From Holophaga sp. (GTDB lineage: Bacteria > Acidobacteriota > Holophagae > Holophagales > Holophagaceae): DNA of 64,000 nt. The notes under the pieces are model-generated. The model worked only from the letters and a program-made list of their open reading frames with translations, did no database searches and was not told the DNA's origin. The stretch lies in NCBI GenBank assembly GCA_016715205.1, contig JADKBC010000007.1, positions 1-64,000 of the forward strand. Direction: 5' to 3'. Of this stretch, positions 34,015 through 42,745 are shown one piece after another; the stretch's first letter is position 1, and each line of letters opens with the position of its first letter. Made by a program: the position numbers and the translations under genes.

Positions 34015-34239
34015 TCAATCCGTTTTTTTGTTTCCAAAGATCAGCAACCCAAGTCCGCCTACGAGTGCCACGGCCCCAACGATGGGGGGTAGGGGAAGAC
34101 GGTTGGTTTTTTCGGTGGTCACCTGAAGGGGGCCGAGGTCCGCGACCTTCTCCCGAGTCGTGTAGGTAATGCCCTGATAGGCAAAGGCCACGATGCCCAG
34201 CACGATCAATCCGATTGCAAGAATGGTTGCCAGTTTCAT
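34015..34239 (-). CDS. DUF3185 small membrane protein
   Basis: 74 residues. Two membrane helices (LATILAIGLIVLGIVAFAYQ and IVGAVALVGGLGLLIFG) around a periplasmic loop ITYTTREKVADLGPLQVTTE. The YTTREKVxDLGP motif followed by a PLPPxxG turn defines DUF3185, a family of unknown function common in Proteobacteria and Acidobacteria. CGGAGGTTCC before the ATG. Confidence 0.88.
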   Translation of the reverse strand: MKLATILAIGLIVLGIVAFAYQGITYTTREKVADLGPLQVTTEKTNRLPLPPIVGAVALVGGLGLLIFGNKKTD

Positions 34240-34301
34240 GGAACCTCCGGGTGGTCTTGGCAGGGAAATGGACTGCCTCCGACGATTAGGCTGTTGATGT
34301 G

Positions 34302-34895
34302 CTAGAAGCGCAGTACCAGTGATGCCTGCAAACTTGGGCAGGAAACATCCTGCGTGGCGGTATACCCCAGGTACGTGGTTTCAACATCCTTGAATTGAAT
34401 GCTTTGATAGCGGCACTCAATGCCGATGCTAGGCGTGAAATTCACGCCGATGCCGCCCTGCAAATAGAGTGCGCCCTTCGTCCCATCCACGGTGAGCGTG
34501 AGTCCGGTTGCAACATAGGAACTATTGAAACTGCCGCGGGCGTAGCCCAACCCACCGAGGAAGTAAATTCCCTTGCCTGCTTCGCCGCTCAGGTAGAACT
34601 GGAAATCGGCGCCACCCGAGAGAATTTTCACTTTCTCGTTTTCGCTGATGAAGGGGTCGATCGTCCGATCGTTTTTGTACATCGTGTAATCGATCCTGGG
34701 CACGATGGCAATCCCACCACTCAGGGGAATCAGGGTGTGAACACCGATTCCGTAGCCCAATTTGCTATCCATCCAATCCTTGTTTCCCACATCTCCAGAT
34801 GGCTTGGACACGGTGGCCTGAATGCCGAAACGGGCATCCTGGGCAGAGAGCGTGGTGGCCAAAAGGGCCATGGCGAGGGGTGTAAGGAACTTCAT
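34302..34895 (-). CDS. Outer-membrane beta-barrel protein (OmpW/Opacity-like)
   Basis: 197 residues from the ATG at 34895 with TAGGAGAATCGAT before it. Signal peptide MKFLTPLAMALLATTLSAQ, then alternating strands (YGIGVHTLIPLSGGIAIVPR, KVKILSGGADFQFYLSG, GKGIYFLGGLGYARGSF, ALYLQGGIGVNFTPSIGIEC) and a terminal Phe (LQASLVLRF) as outer-membrane sorting signal. Looks like an eight-stranded barrel with unknown role. The first third of the gene and its whole 5' region are duplicated at 35627-36086. Confidence 0.8.
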   Translation of the reverse strand: MKFLTPLAMALLATTLSAQDARFGIQATVSKPSGDVGNKDWMDSKLGYGIGVHTLIPLSGGIAIVPRIDYTMYKNDRTIDPFISENEKVKILSGGADFQFYLSGEAGKGIYFLGGLGYARGSFNSSYVATGLTLTVDGTKGALYLQGGIGVNFTPSIGIECRYQSIQFKDVETTYLGYTATQDVSCPSLQASLVLRF

Positions 34896-35174
34896 ATCGA
34901 TTCTCCTAGAAAGAGGTGAATGAATGCCCATCGAGAATCCATGCCCATAGGCACGGCTCCGCGTTCTCCGATCGACCCTGACCAATGCGAAAGGGGCGAG
35001 GTTTGAACATCCGGTTGGGGCGAGGGGAACATGGCACCGGAGTGAACCCGGTGAATGTGCACGTTCCGAGCCAATGCCTATGTGAAGCAATAAAAAGGCT
35101 AAGTTCGATATGGTTGGATTTCAAAAATTGTAGAGCGATCAAAATGGAGTGCTGCCGGTTTCAATTCGACGGAA
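34716..35174 (-). repeat. Direct duplication, copy 1: 5' end and upstream region of the barrel gene
   Basis: From ACCACTCAGGGGAATCAGGG at 34716 to TTCAATTCGACGG ending about 35174 this segment is nearly the same as 35627-36086, with roughly one difference per ten bases by eye and several small indels. It contains the first 180 bases of the barrel gene, its ribosome site and about 280 bases of upstream DNA including the sigma-54-like promoter. The 452 bases separating the copies carry no clear gene; the best frame (up to 35364) is helical and charged (NGLEEGKRSRDLAVEQVSSQ) but starts inside the repeat. Confidence 0.85.
35056..35074 (-). promoter_or_regulatory. Candidate sigma-54 promoter of the beta-barrel gene
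   Basis: On the minus strand TTGGCTCGGAACGTGCACA: TGGC and TGCA at perfect -24/-12 spacing. It lies about 160 bases before the ATG at 34895 and is kept base for base in the duplicated copy (35968-35986), although the flanks differ, which supports a functional site. Confidence 0.55.
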
Positions 35175-35626
35175 ACTTGGGGCGGCGTAGTTGGGTGTTC
35201 AGCTACGTTTGGTTCAGTCTCGCCGCAATGAACGGATTAGAAGAGGGTAAGAGGAGCCGGGATTTGGCAGTGGAGCAAGTTTCATCCCAATCTTTCTTGC
35301 AGGCTAATTTGCAAGCCGAGAAACTGTTCGCGGAAATTCATGAACGTCAAAAGACAAAGAAATGAAGCGAGATTTTATGCACTCAGGTATATCCATCCTG
35401 AAAATGAGCGGCCTAAGGTCGGAAAAATCAATGGCCTAACTCTCCGCTTAAATCGTGCCCACCTGCTTTGCCCTTCGTTCTCTCTCATTATTTTGCCAAC
35501 TCGGCTCAGTTAAGTGACCTTCTCGTTCTCCCTAACCCGTCGCTATGGTTGCTCCGGTTGGATTCCCTCGTAAGAAAGCATCCTAGATCCTCTAATCCAA
35601 GCATCTTGATCAAGGCTAATTTAAGG

Positions 35627-35810
35627 ACCACTCAGGGGAATCAGGGTGTATATTTCGATTCCGTAAGCCCAATTGCTATCCATCCAATCCTTGTTTCCCA
35701 CATCTCCAGACGGCCTCGAAAACCGTGGCCTGAACGCCGAAACGGGCATCCTGGGCAGAAAGCGTGGTGGCGGCCAAAAGGGCCATGGCGAGGGGTGTAA
35801 GGAACTTCAT
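35627..35810 (-). pseudogene. Truncated copy of the beta-barrel gene
   Basis: ATG at 35810 with AAGGAGAATCGAT before it and the same signal peptide (MKFLTPLAMALLAATTLSAQ) as the gene at 34895. The reading ARFGVQATVFEAVWRCGKQG departs from the parent ARFGIQATVSKPSGDVGNKD through small indels, and homology stops at 35627. So only about 60 codons remain and they are frameshifted. Confidence 0.8.
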
Positions 35811-35967
35811 ATCGATTCTCCTTGAAAGAGGTGAATGAATGCCCATCGAGAATCCATGCCCATCGGCACGGCTCCACGCTCCGATCGACCCTGACCGATG
35901 CGGATGGGGCGAGGTTGGAACATCCGGTTTGGGTGAGGAAACGTGGCACCGGTGTGAACCCGGTGAA

Positions 35968-35986
35968 TGTGCACGTTCCGAGCCAA
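35968..35986 (-). promoter_or_regulatory. Second copy of the sigma-54-like promoter
   Basis: Identical 19-base core to 35056-35074, in the same orientation, now in front of the truncated barrel copy. Confidence 0.45.
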
Positions 35987-36086
35987 TGGTTATGTGAAGC
36001 AATAGATCGACTAAGTTCGAAATGAGTGGATTCCGAAAAACGAAAAGCGATCAAAATGGAGGGTTGCTGGTTTCAATTCGACGGAA

Positions 36087-36716
36087 GGTGTGGAACCTGG
36101 CGCTTCGTCCATCAACCTGTTGCATTGATCTGTACTGTCGAAATGCTTTGGATGTGGTTGAGGGATGGTTGAAGGTGAATTACCTGGATGGCACAAAGTC
36201 CGGATGAAATTTCCAAATCGAAAAAGGGCTTGAGGACAAGCTTGGGGTGCGTCGCCTTGGAATTAAGGTGAGTTCTCCAGCTGTCGGAGACTTGCTTTTC
36301 ACCTTTGAATGGGTCATTTTCTTCTTAGGGCTCCACCATTTATGTCGAAGTGCGCGGGGCAGGGGGTCAGGTATCCATCGAGGGTGAAATACCTTTCAAA
36401 TGAGCTCCTCCTGGACGTCGTGAATCAAAAGGATTCATGTCAATCGAAGCCAGATCTCTTCTAAGCACCATTTCTTCCGGAGAGATTTGAAGCTTAAAGG
36501 CAAGCTGGACGGTGCATATGGGCTTGGATAGCAGGAGGTCTTCAGGGTCTGCAGCGTTCCCATTGGACCTGGGTTCCATGAAGTGCTGCTGAGGTCACAG
36601 CCTTGCCGGCCCAGCCATCAGAAGAAATAAGCACGGCATCGGGACGCATTTATCTCCTCCCTTTGATTTGCCTTCTATTCTGAAGTTCGACAAAGGTTGT
36701 TTTGGAAAGGTCGCGG
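36087..36716. other. Non-coding stretch, nothing recognised
   Basis: Only short frames without ribosome sites on either strand. Base composition is lower in GC than the flanking genes. I see no tRNA, repeat or hairpin that stands out. Confidence 0.5.
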
Positions 36717-37163
36717 ATGTTCCTGTTCAAGTCAAAGCCCAAACCCGCACCGGAAGAACCTTTCGTAGCCTGGAGCTCCGCTGATTTTTCCGTTGGGGTG
36801 GCTCGCTTTGATCAGGACCACAAACGCTTGGCTGATCTGCTCAACCGGATTCACGCTGCCTTGATTCAGAACCGGGACCGGGCGCAGGCTTCCCAGCTCA
36901 TGGACGAACTGATCCAGGAAACGCGCTTTCACTTCTTCCAGGAGGAAGCAGCCTTGAAGGCCGCGAGCTACCCCGGTCTGGAGGCCCACGCCGCGGAGCA
37001 TCAGGCTCTGCTTCAGGAAGCCGCGGATCTCCATCGTCAGTTCCAGGCCGGAACCATCAGTGGCCTGGCTTTTCCGAACTTCCTCAAAAACTGGTTCACC
37101 ACGCACATCAAGGAATCCGACCGCAAATACTCCGCCTGGTTGCGGAGGCACGGGGAACGGTGA
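36717..37163 (+). CDS. Bacteriohemerythrin
   Basis: 148 residues from ATG 36717 (GGAAAGG before it). All iron ligands of the four-helix hemerythrin fold are visible: His in FDQDHKRLADLL, His and Glu in RFHFFQEEAAL, the HAAEH pair, and His/Asp in THIKESDRKYSAWL. The opening VAWSSADFSVGVARFDQDH is the family signature. It binds O2 reversibly at a di-iron site and serves in oxygen sensing or delivery, or detoxification; free-standing versions are cytoplasmic. Convergent with the TPR gene, 33 bases apart. Confidence 0.9.
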   Translation: MFLFKSKPKPAPEEPFVAWSSADFSVGVARFDQDHKRLADLLNRIHAALIQNRDRAQASQLMDELIQETRFHFFQEEAALKAASYPGLEAHAAEHQALLQEAADLHRQFQAGTISGLAFPNFLKNWFTTHIKESDRKYSAWLRRHGER

Positions 37164-37196
37164 TGGCAACGGCCGTTTGAGCCCGAGCCAAAGGCT

Positions 37197-38186
37197 CTAT
37201 TCCTTCATTCCAAGTGCCTTCAACCGAGCTTTACATTCGGCAATGGCAGCAGGATTCCCTTGCTGGCCCCAGAGTTGCGCGCATTGGCGATAGTGCTGGA
37301 TCGCTTCCTCGCGCCGACCAGTCTGTTCGAGTGCTGTCCCCAAATGACGTTGAGCTGCGATGAACAGAGGGTTTATGGAAAGGGCTTTTCGATAGGACTG
37401 AATGGCCTCCTCCAGGCGGCCCTTGGCCATCCATCCATCGCCAAGGCTGTCGTAGCTATTGGCATTTTCAGGGTCCAAGTCCACTTGTTTGCGGAAGTGT
37501 TCCAGCGCCAGATCCACCTGCTTCATTTCCAGTTCCGCATAGCCCAGTAGGTTGTATGCGGGCGCGTAGCGTGGGTCAGCGGTCAGGGCCAGGCGGCACT
37601 CGGCCTGGACTGCGCCAGGGTTTTTCTGTTTCTGAAACACCATGGCCTTCAGGTAATGGCCAACGGGGGCATCCAACGCCTGTGTCTGTTCCGCAAAGGC
37701 CTTGGCTTTATCCAAACCACCACCCGCAATGCCGGGGGCTTTGAAGTAGTAATCGAAAAGAGCATAGCGGGCCTCTCGATTCTTCGGTTCAACTTGGACG
37801 CCCTTCTCAAAGGCTCCGCGCATTTCGTTGGCCACGGACAACTTTCGCAGCACGTTGACCTGCTGCAACCGGAGATTGAGGGCCTTGCCCTTGGCCAAGT
37901 AGTAGCGCGCCTTGACTGGGTCGATTTGAATGGCCTTCTCCGAGAATTCCAGTGCCTTGTCTGGGGTCTTGCTAGCCAGGTACAGCCCGCTCATCATGCC
38001 CATGGCTTCGGCATTGCGTGGATCGCTTTGCAGCGCCCGCTCCAACAGCACCTGGGCCTCCTGGAAGGCCTTTGCCTTGATCAATCGGGCCGCTTATTCC
38101 AGGTTCGTTTCAGCCTGCAGGCCTGTTGAGATTCCAAGCAGGATGCAAAAGAACATATGGGGCCGAAATTTCAATTGCAAGGACAT
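37197..38186 (-). pseudogene. Exported TPR protein interrupted by a nonsense codon
   Basis: Full frame 330 codons from ATG 38186 (AAGGGAGAACACTC before it): signal peptide (MFFCILLGISTGLQAETNLE), then TAA at 38094-38096, then AARLIKAKAFQEAQVLLERAL and about seven tetratricopeptide repeats (LQSDPRNAEAMGMMSGLYLA, DPENANSYDSLGDGWMAKGR, NPLFIAAQRHLGTALEQTGR). Restoring CAA (Gln) at the stop gives an unbroken protein. The part after the stop could start at an inner TTG at 38084 but would lack the signal peptide. Located 36 bases downstream of the aspartase gene; TPR proteins mediate protein contacts. Confidence 0.8.
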
Positions 38187-38222
38187 GAGTGTTCTCCCTT
38201 TAGGCCTTGGAATGGGCCGATT

Positions 38223-39626
38223 TCAGCCTATGCGGGAGCCCAGTCGGTTCACGGCCTCGGGGCTGGTCATTTCCTGGAATTGCGCCTCACTGAAGAGCCC
38301 CTCGGCAAGACCTTGCGCCTTCACCCCTTTGCCGGTCGTCTGGGCGCGCAGGACGAGGGCGCAAACGGCATCGTAGCCCAGCATTGGCAGCAGGGCAGTG
38401 GCAGCGGCGGTGCTGTTTTCGATGTGCCGGCGACATCTCGCCTCATTGGCTTCCAGGCCATCCACACAATGGGTGCGGAGGATGGCGCAGGCTCTCGCCA
38501 ACACATCAAAGCTCTCCAGTAGGCTGTGGGCCACCAGAGGCAGAAAAGCGTTGAGCTCCAGGCTGCCTTGGGACACGGCGAATGAGATCGCAAAATCGTG
38601 GGCCATGGCCAGGATGGCGGCCTGGGTGACAGCTTCGGGTATGACCGGGTTCACCTTGCCCGGCATGATGCTGGAACCCGCCTGGCGAGGAGGAAGTTTC
38701 AGTTCGCCCAGGCCGGCCTCAGGGCCGCTGCTGAGCAGGCGGAGATCGCCACTAATCTTGAGGAGGGTGGTGGCCAAGGCCTTCAATAACCCGGAAACCT
38801 CAACGAACACATCGGCATTCTGGGTAGCCTCCACCATGTTTTCAGCCCGGGCGAGGCCTAGCCCTGTGATCTCGCGCAGTTCATCCACCACGCGGAAGAT
38901 GTAGTCTCTGGGGGCCGCGAGCCCGGTGCCGATGGCCGTGCCGCCCAGATTCACCACCCGCAGGCGCTCTTCACATTTCGCCAACCGCCAACGATCCCGA
39001 TTGAGGGCCTCCGCATAGGCACCCATCTCCCGGCCCAGGGTGGTCAGCACGGCATCCTGCATTTCGGTGCGGCCCACCTTCACGATATGAGCAAAGCTCT
39101 GTTCCTTTTCCTGAAAGGCCTCCTGCAAGCCGAGTACCTGCCGTTCCAATTCCTTCAGCCCCCGAATTGCCGCCACCCGCAGGGCGGTGGGGTACGTGTC
39201 ATTGGTGCTCTGATGCAGGTTCAGGTGATCGCTGGGTGAGATGGTGGCGCAGTCACCGTGAGGTTTGCCGAGAAGCTCGAGGGCACGGTTGGCCAGCACT
39301 TCATTCACGGACATGTTGGTACTCGTGCCCGCGCCACCCTGGAGGGCATCCACGGGGAGATCTGATAATAAGCCGCCATCCATCAACTCGCGACAGGCAT
39401 GGGCCATGGCCTCGACCTTGGTCGCATCTGGAATGAAACCCAGCGCGAAATTGGTGCGCAGCGCCGCCAGCTTCACAGCGCCGAAAGCGCGCAGTAATTC
39501 CGGGTGGCAGGGCTGGCCCAGCAATGGAAAATTTTCCATTGCACGCAAAGTATGGATGCCCTGGCGGTTGGTTGCCGGCAGCTCACGGGTGCCTAGCAGA
39601 TCGTGTTCAGTGCGGGTTTCACTCAT
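38223..39626 (-). CDS. aspA: Aspartate ammonia-lyase (fumarase/aspartase superfamily)
   Basis: 467 residues. Catalyses L-aspartate to fumarate plus ammonia in the cytoplasm, feeding fumarate to respiration or the citrate cycle. Motifs: EHDLLGTRELPA and GIHTLRAMENF at the start (aspartase form), the GGAGTSTNMSVNEVLANRAL loop, HLNLHQSTNDTYPTA, VGRTEMQDA, and the superfamily signature GSSIMPGKVNPVIPE that holds the catalytic Ser. The initial DLLG...GIHTLRA points to aspartase more than fumarase C, but both are close. Normal length. Precedes the TPR gene on the same strand. Confidence 0.88.
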   Translation of the reverse strand: MSETRTEHDLLGTRELPATNRQGIHTLRAMENFPLLGQPCHPELLRAFGAVKLAALRTNFALGFIPDATKVEAMAHACRELMDGGLLSDLPVDALQGGAGTSTNMSVNEVLANRALELLGKPHGDCATISPSDHLNLHQSTNDTYPTALRVAAIRGLKELERQVLGLQEAFQEKEQSFAHIVKVGRTEMQDAVLTTLGREMGAYAEALNRDRWRLAKCEERLRVVNLGGTAIGTGLAAPRDYIFRVVDELREITGLGLARAENMVEATQNADVFVEVSGLLKALATTLLKISGDLRLLSSGPEAGLGELKLPPRQAGSSIMPGKVNPVIPEAVTQAAILAMAHDFAISFAVSQGSLELNAFLPLVAHSLLESFDVLARACAILRTHCVDGLEANEARCRRHIENSTAAATALLPMLGYDAVCALVLRAQTTGKGVKAQGLAEGLFSEAQFQEMTSPEAVNRLGSRIG

Positions 39627-39752
39627 GCTGGAATGGTGACGCCATCGCCCTTTCTTGCAAAGGGCAGAGAGGCCATACCGTTCATTGTTTGACTAGCTCT
39701 ACGCGACGATTCTTGGCCCGCCCGGCTTCTGCGTCGTTGGAGGCTACGGGGG

Positions 39753-40508
39753 CTACGGGGCCACGCCGTGGGGGATGAGGCGAGAAGCCGCAATGCCATG
39801 TTTGGTGGTGAGGGCCTGCACTACGGCCTCAGCCCGGGCCTTGGAGAGCTTCAGGTTCAGATCCAGCCCGGCTACGTTATCGGTGTGGCCAACCACATGG
39901 AGTTTTAGGGCCGGTTGGCCCTTGAGCAGTTTCGCGATTTCCGTCAGGGCGGGTTCAGAGCTGGGCTTGATGTCGGCTTTGCCAGTGTCGAAGGTGATGC
40001 CGTAGACCGCGATCTTGCCTTCGGTCTTGATGCCAGCGCCCAGAGCTGCTGCGTCGGCTTCGATATCCTGCTTCATGGTGCCCTTTTCCACCACCGCCAA
40101 AAAATACTGCTCGTTGATGTTGGCGCTCACGTGCACCCAGACCTCGGCGCCGCCTTTGACGATCTTGTAAAAACTTTCCCCATCCTCGAGGCTGCACGTC
40201 ACCGTACCGCCGAGTTTCTTAATGGCGTTCTCGAAGTTGCGATGCACCGTCAGCACACCGGGTGCCTTGGCGCCTTCATTCTTGTAATACATGATCTCGG
40301 TGTATTTGCCTTCCACTGAGACTTCCTTTTTGCCCACCCGGAAGGTGTGGGCAGCGAAGTCGTTCAAGGTGCAGCGCTGGATGTAGAAGCCGGGGAAGCG
40401 GGTGAAGAGCGCGTGGTCCTTGCATCCTTCAGCATCGGGCTCTTGAGCGAAGGTGGGCGAAATACAAAGAACCAAAGCGGCAGGTACGACGAGCCAGGGA
40501 CGAATCAT
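39753..40508 (-). CDS. OmpA-family exported protein, C-terminus lost by frameshift
   Basis: 251 residues; AAAGGAGCTTCC before ATG 40508. Signal peptide (LVVPAALVLCISPTFAQE), an N-terminal domain of about 120 residues of a kind often found before OmpA (DHALFTRFPGFYIQRCTLND, KKEVSVEGKYTEIMYYKNEG), then an OmpA domain: ITFDTGKADIKPSSEPALTE, VVGHTDNVAGLDLNLKLSKA. It ends early at HGVAP; one missing base near 39756-39760 hides the normal ending VASNDAEAGRAKNRRVELVK, present in the next frame to a TGA at 39682. That ending carries the conserved NRRVE segment of the domain. Confidence 0.85.
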   Translation of the reverse strand: MIRPWLVVPAALVLCISPTFAQEPDAEGCKDHALFTRFPGFYIQRCTLNDFAAHTFRVGKKEVSVEGKYTEIMYYKNEGAKAPGVLTVHRNFENAIKKLGGTVTCSLEDGESFYKIVKGGAEVWVHVSANINEQYFLAVVEKGTMKQDIEADAAALGAGIKTEGKIAVYGITFDTGKADIKPSSEPALTEIAKLLKGQPALKLHVVGHTDNVAGLDLNLKLSKARAEAVVQALTTKHGIAASRLIPHGVAP

Positions 40509-40588
40509 GGAAGCTCCTTTGAGGTGGTTGATAGGAGGTTAGCTTGGTTGGTGATTTAGGGTGGAACCTGAAATCCCAGGACACGGAG

Positions 40589-42613
40589 TTACTTCACCGT
40601 AAGCTGCCGGAAGCAGTCGAAGCCATCCTTGCAAAAGGTGCCGCTGCCACCGAGCAGGCCCAACAGGACAAAACGGCGTCGCCCTACCTGATCCAGGTAT
40701 TGCATGGGGCAAAGCACATCTCCAACCTGTTGCTCTGTTTCTTCGTATTCCACTTGGCCGTCTCTCACGACGGCTTTGGTGTGACCATTTAGGATCCCGC
40801 AGGCGTGGCCCATTTCATGGATGGCCGCCAGGCGGATGAGTCGCTCCAGCAGTTGTCCCTGGTCCATCCTTTTCAGGGCTGCTGCGGCCTCCTGAAGGCT
40901 GATTCCGCATGTGTTTTGGAGCAAGGCGGCCTCTTCCGCACCCTCGGTGCTATCAGGAGAAGACACTGCTTTTTGAACCCTTGCAATCACCCGACCGAGC
41001 ATGGCGTTCATTCGCCCCCGGAAGAGCTTTACTGTGTTGGCAATCTTGGGGGACCCAACTTCATCGGTCATGGCGTATTGCTCGGCGGGTCCAGTGAGGC
41101 TGTCATCCACTTCCAATCGAACGGCGTATTTTGTGCACGGGCCGTTGAAATCCACGAAGCGGCTGCCGACATAGTAGAGGCTCTCATCCAGTCGGTAGGC
41201 GCGGATTCCCGAAGTCGCAAACCAGCGTTGGGAATCGAATACACCCGCAGGATCCGCCACGAAGTGGGCCTTTTCCCGAGGCGGCAGGCGCAGGTATTTG
41301 CGAGCGCCACCTTCCAGGACCACCACCCCTCGGTACTTGGCATAGAGTTGCATACCGTCGCCCGTGGCATCCTGGAGTGGAATTACGGCTTCATCCCAGG
41401 TGTCCGTGAGCCCGGTAGCGCCCTTGGCTGCTTTCCAGGCATCTGCAATATGGCCGCCTTCTTCGCTCTTGGGGATCGCGATGGTTGCCTTGTCCTGGCC
41501 ATGGAAAGTGACCTTCAGTGGCTTGCCGTCTTTATCCTCAGCAGTGACTTTCAACTTTCCGTGGGCGCCATAGTCGAAGCAGGCGATTACGGCCTCCGTG
41601 CGATCCACCAAGTCACGAGTCTTGGCCTCGGTGGGGCTGATGCTGGGATCCAGATTGGGATTGTCCTCTTTGCGGAACTGCAAATCCTCCTCCTGACTCG
41701 CGCCCTGCATGGGCCAATTCAGGCAGACACCCCGCTCCTTGGAGGATTCCAGCTTGAAGGTAAACCGGGCTTTGGTAAGGGTCGTACCATTGCCTATGGC
41801 TTTCACGCGGGCCTTGATGCGCAACCGATTGCCGGGGGATGCGGGATCCTGCCAGTTGCCTTCAGGAAGCCATTGTTCGTAGCCCACGATCTCCACATCC
41901 ACCTCCCCCAAATCCGGAAGGGTAGTTGTTATCGTGGCGGAATAAGAAACAGAGCCTTCGAATTCCTCCTTCGCCTGAAAACTGCGGGCCAAGGTCTTTG
42001 TGAGCTGCCCCCAGGACGCGAGCTCTGCCTCGCTCAACTCCACGGTGTAGAGCCGCGCCTTCTCTGCCTCCGTGATCTTAAGGTTGTCGATTCCCAGCAC
42101 ATGGAAGGGTGCATCTCCCACATGGGGACACGGAACACCCTTCAGCACGAGTCGGGCGCCCGTAGCCGTGCGGATCAGCTCTGCATCAGCTTCGGCGCTC
42201 GGCGGAGTGAAGTGCGGAGGGTATATATCATGCCAGCGAGTGTTACCGTAAGTGTTCACGTAACTCCCCGCCCCCAGTGACTTGGTGCTCGCATGGGTGA
42301 TCTGGCTGCCCTCCTTCCCCGTGGCCTCCGATGCATGGGAGAACCTGTAAAACTGCAGCCGCTCCCCGGGCTTCAGCCCGAGCACACTGCGGCGCAGGCG
42401 GAAGAGATCCTTGGCCGCCATGCCGTGCCAGGGTCCATCCCAGTGGGTGCAGAGCCGATACTCCTCCTGGCCCGTGCAACTCCAGGACATGCTGCCGCTC
42501 TGCCCGCCTTCTTTGGCCTGAACATAGAGCACTGGCTCTTGGTTGTCCTGGGCAGCGGCGTGGCTGCCAATTACCAGGAGGAGCAGCGTGAGAATTAGCC
42601 CGGAAAGGCGCAT
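40589..42613 (-). CDS. Large secreted protein with metzincin-like zinc motif, copy A
   Basis: 674 residues from ATG 42613 (AGGAGTCACC before it). Signal peptide MRLSGLILTLLLLVIGSHAAA. Long N-terminal region with no known domain but several motifs shared with copy B: YRLCTHWDGPWHGM, LRRSVLGLKPGERLQFYRFS, GVCLNWPM, CFDYGAHGKLKVTAEDKDGK, LRLPPREKAHFVAD. Near the C-terminus AAIHEMGHACGILNGH gives His599, Glu600 and His603 as in zinc peptidases, with a third His four to ten residues later, and CPMQYLDQVGRRR behaves like the Met-turn of metzincins. The end has GGSGTFCKDGFDCFRQLTVK. Function inferred only: an exported metallopeptidase. I recognise no named family. Confidence 0.7.
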   Translation of the reverse strand: MRLSGLILTLLLLVIGSHAAAQDNQEPVLYVQAKEGGQSGSMSWSCTGQEEYRLCTHWDGPWHGMAAKDLFRLRRSVLGLKPGERLQFYRFSHASEATGKEGSQITHASTKSLGAGSYVNTYGNTRWHDIYPPHFTPPSAEADAELIRTATGARLVLKGVPCPHVGDAPFHVLGIDNLKITEAEKARLYTVELSEAELASWGQLTKTLARSFQAKEEFEGSVSYSATITTTLPDLGEVDVEIVGYEQWLPEGNWQDPASPGNRLRIKARVKAIGNGTTLTKARFTFKLESSKERGVCLNWPMQGASQEEDLQFRKEDNPNLDPSISPTEAKTRDLVDRTEAVIACFDYGAHGKLKVTAEDKDGKPLKVTFHGQDKATIAIPKSEEGGHIADAWKAAKGATGLTDTWDEAVIPLQDATGDGMQLYAKYRGVVVLEGGARKYLRLPPREKAHFVADPAGVFDSQRWFATSGIRAYRLDESLYYVGSRFVDFNGPCTKYAVRLEVDDSLTGPAEQYAMTDEVGSPKIANTVKLFRGRMNAMLGRVIARVQKAVSSPDSTEGAEEAALLQNTCGISLQEAAAALKRMDQGQLLERLIRLAAIHEMGHACGILNGHTKAVVRDGQVEYEETEQQVGDVLCPMQYLDQVGRRRFVLLGLLGGSGTFCKDGFDCFRQLTVK

Positions 42614-42745
42614 GGTGACTCCTGGAGCTATTGAAAAGGGGATGGAAGCCTTAGCCATTGGGTTTTGGTTTGGCTTCGATGCAAAACGTGGCATTGCCGG
42701 CGCCGCGGCTCCAGAAACCTTTTGAGTCTTTTGGTAGCTGTTGGA

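Larger units (their letters stand above)
35627..36086 (-). repeat. Direct duplication, copy 2
   Basis: Partner of 34716-35174. The upstream region is better preserved than the coding piece: the 19-base promoter block and CACCGGGTTCACxCCGGTGCCA are retained while the gene itself is broken. Confidence 0.85.

Noticed and set aside
36367..36579. 70-codon minus-strand frame in the gap before hemerythrin
   Set aside because: No ribosome site, atypical composition, no family; left as non-coding.
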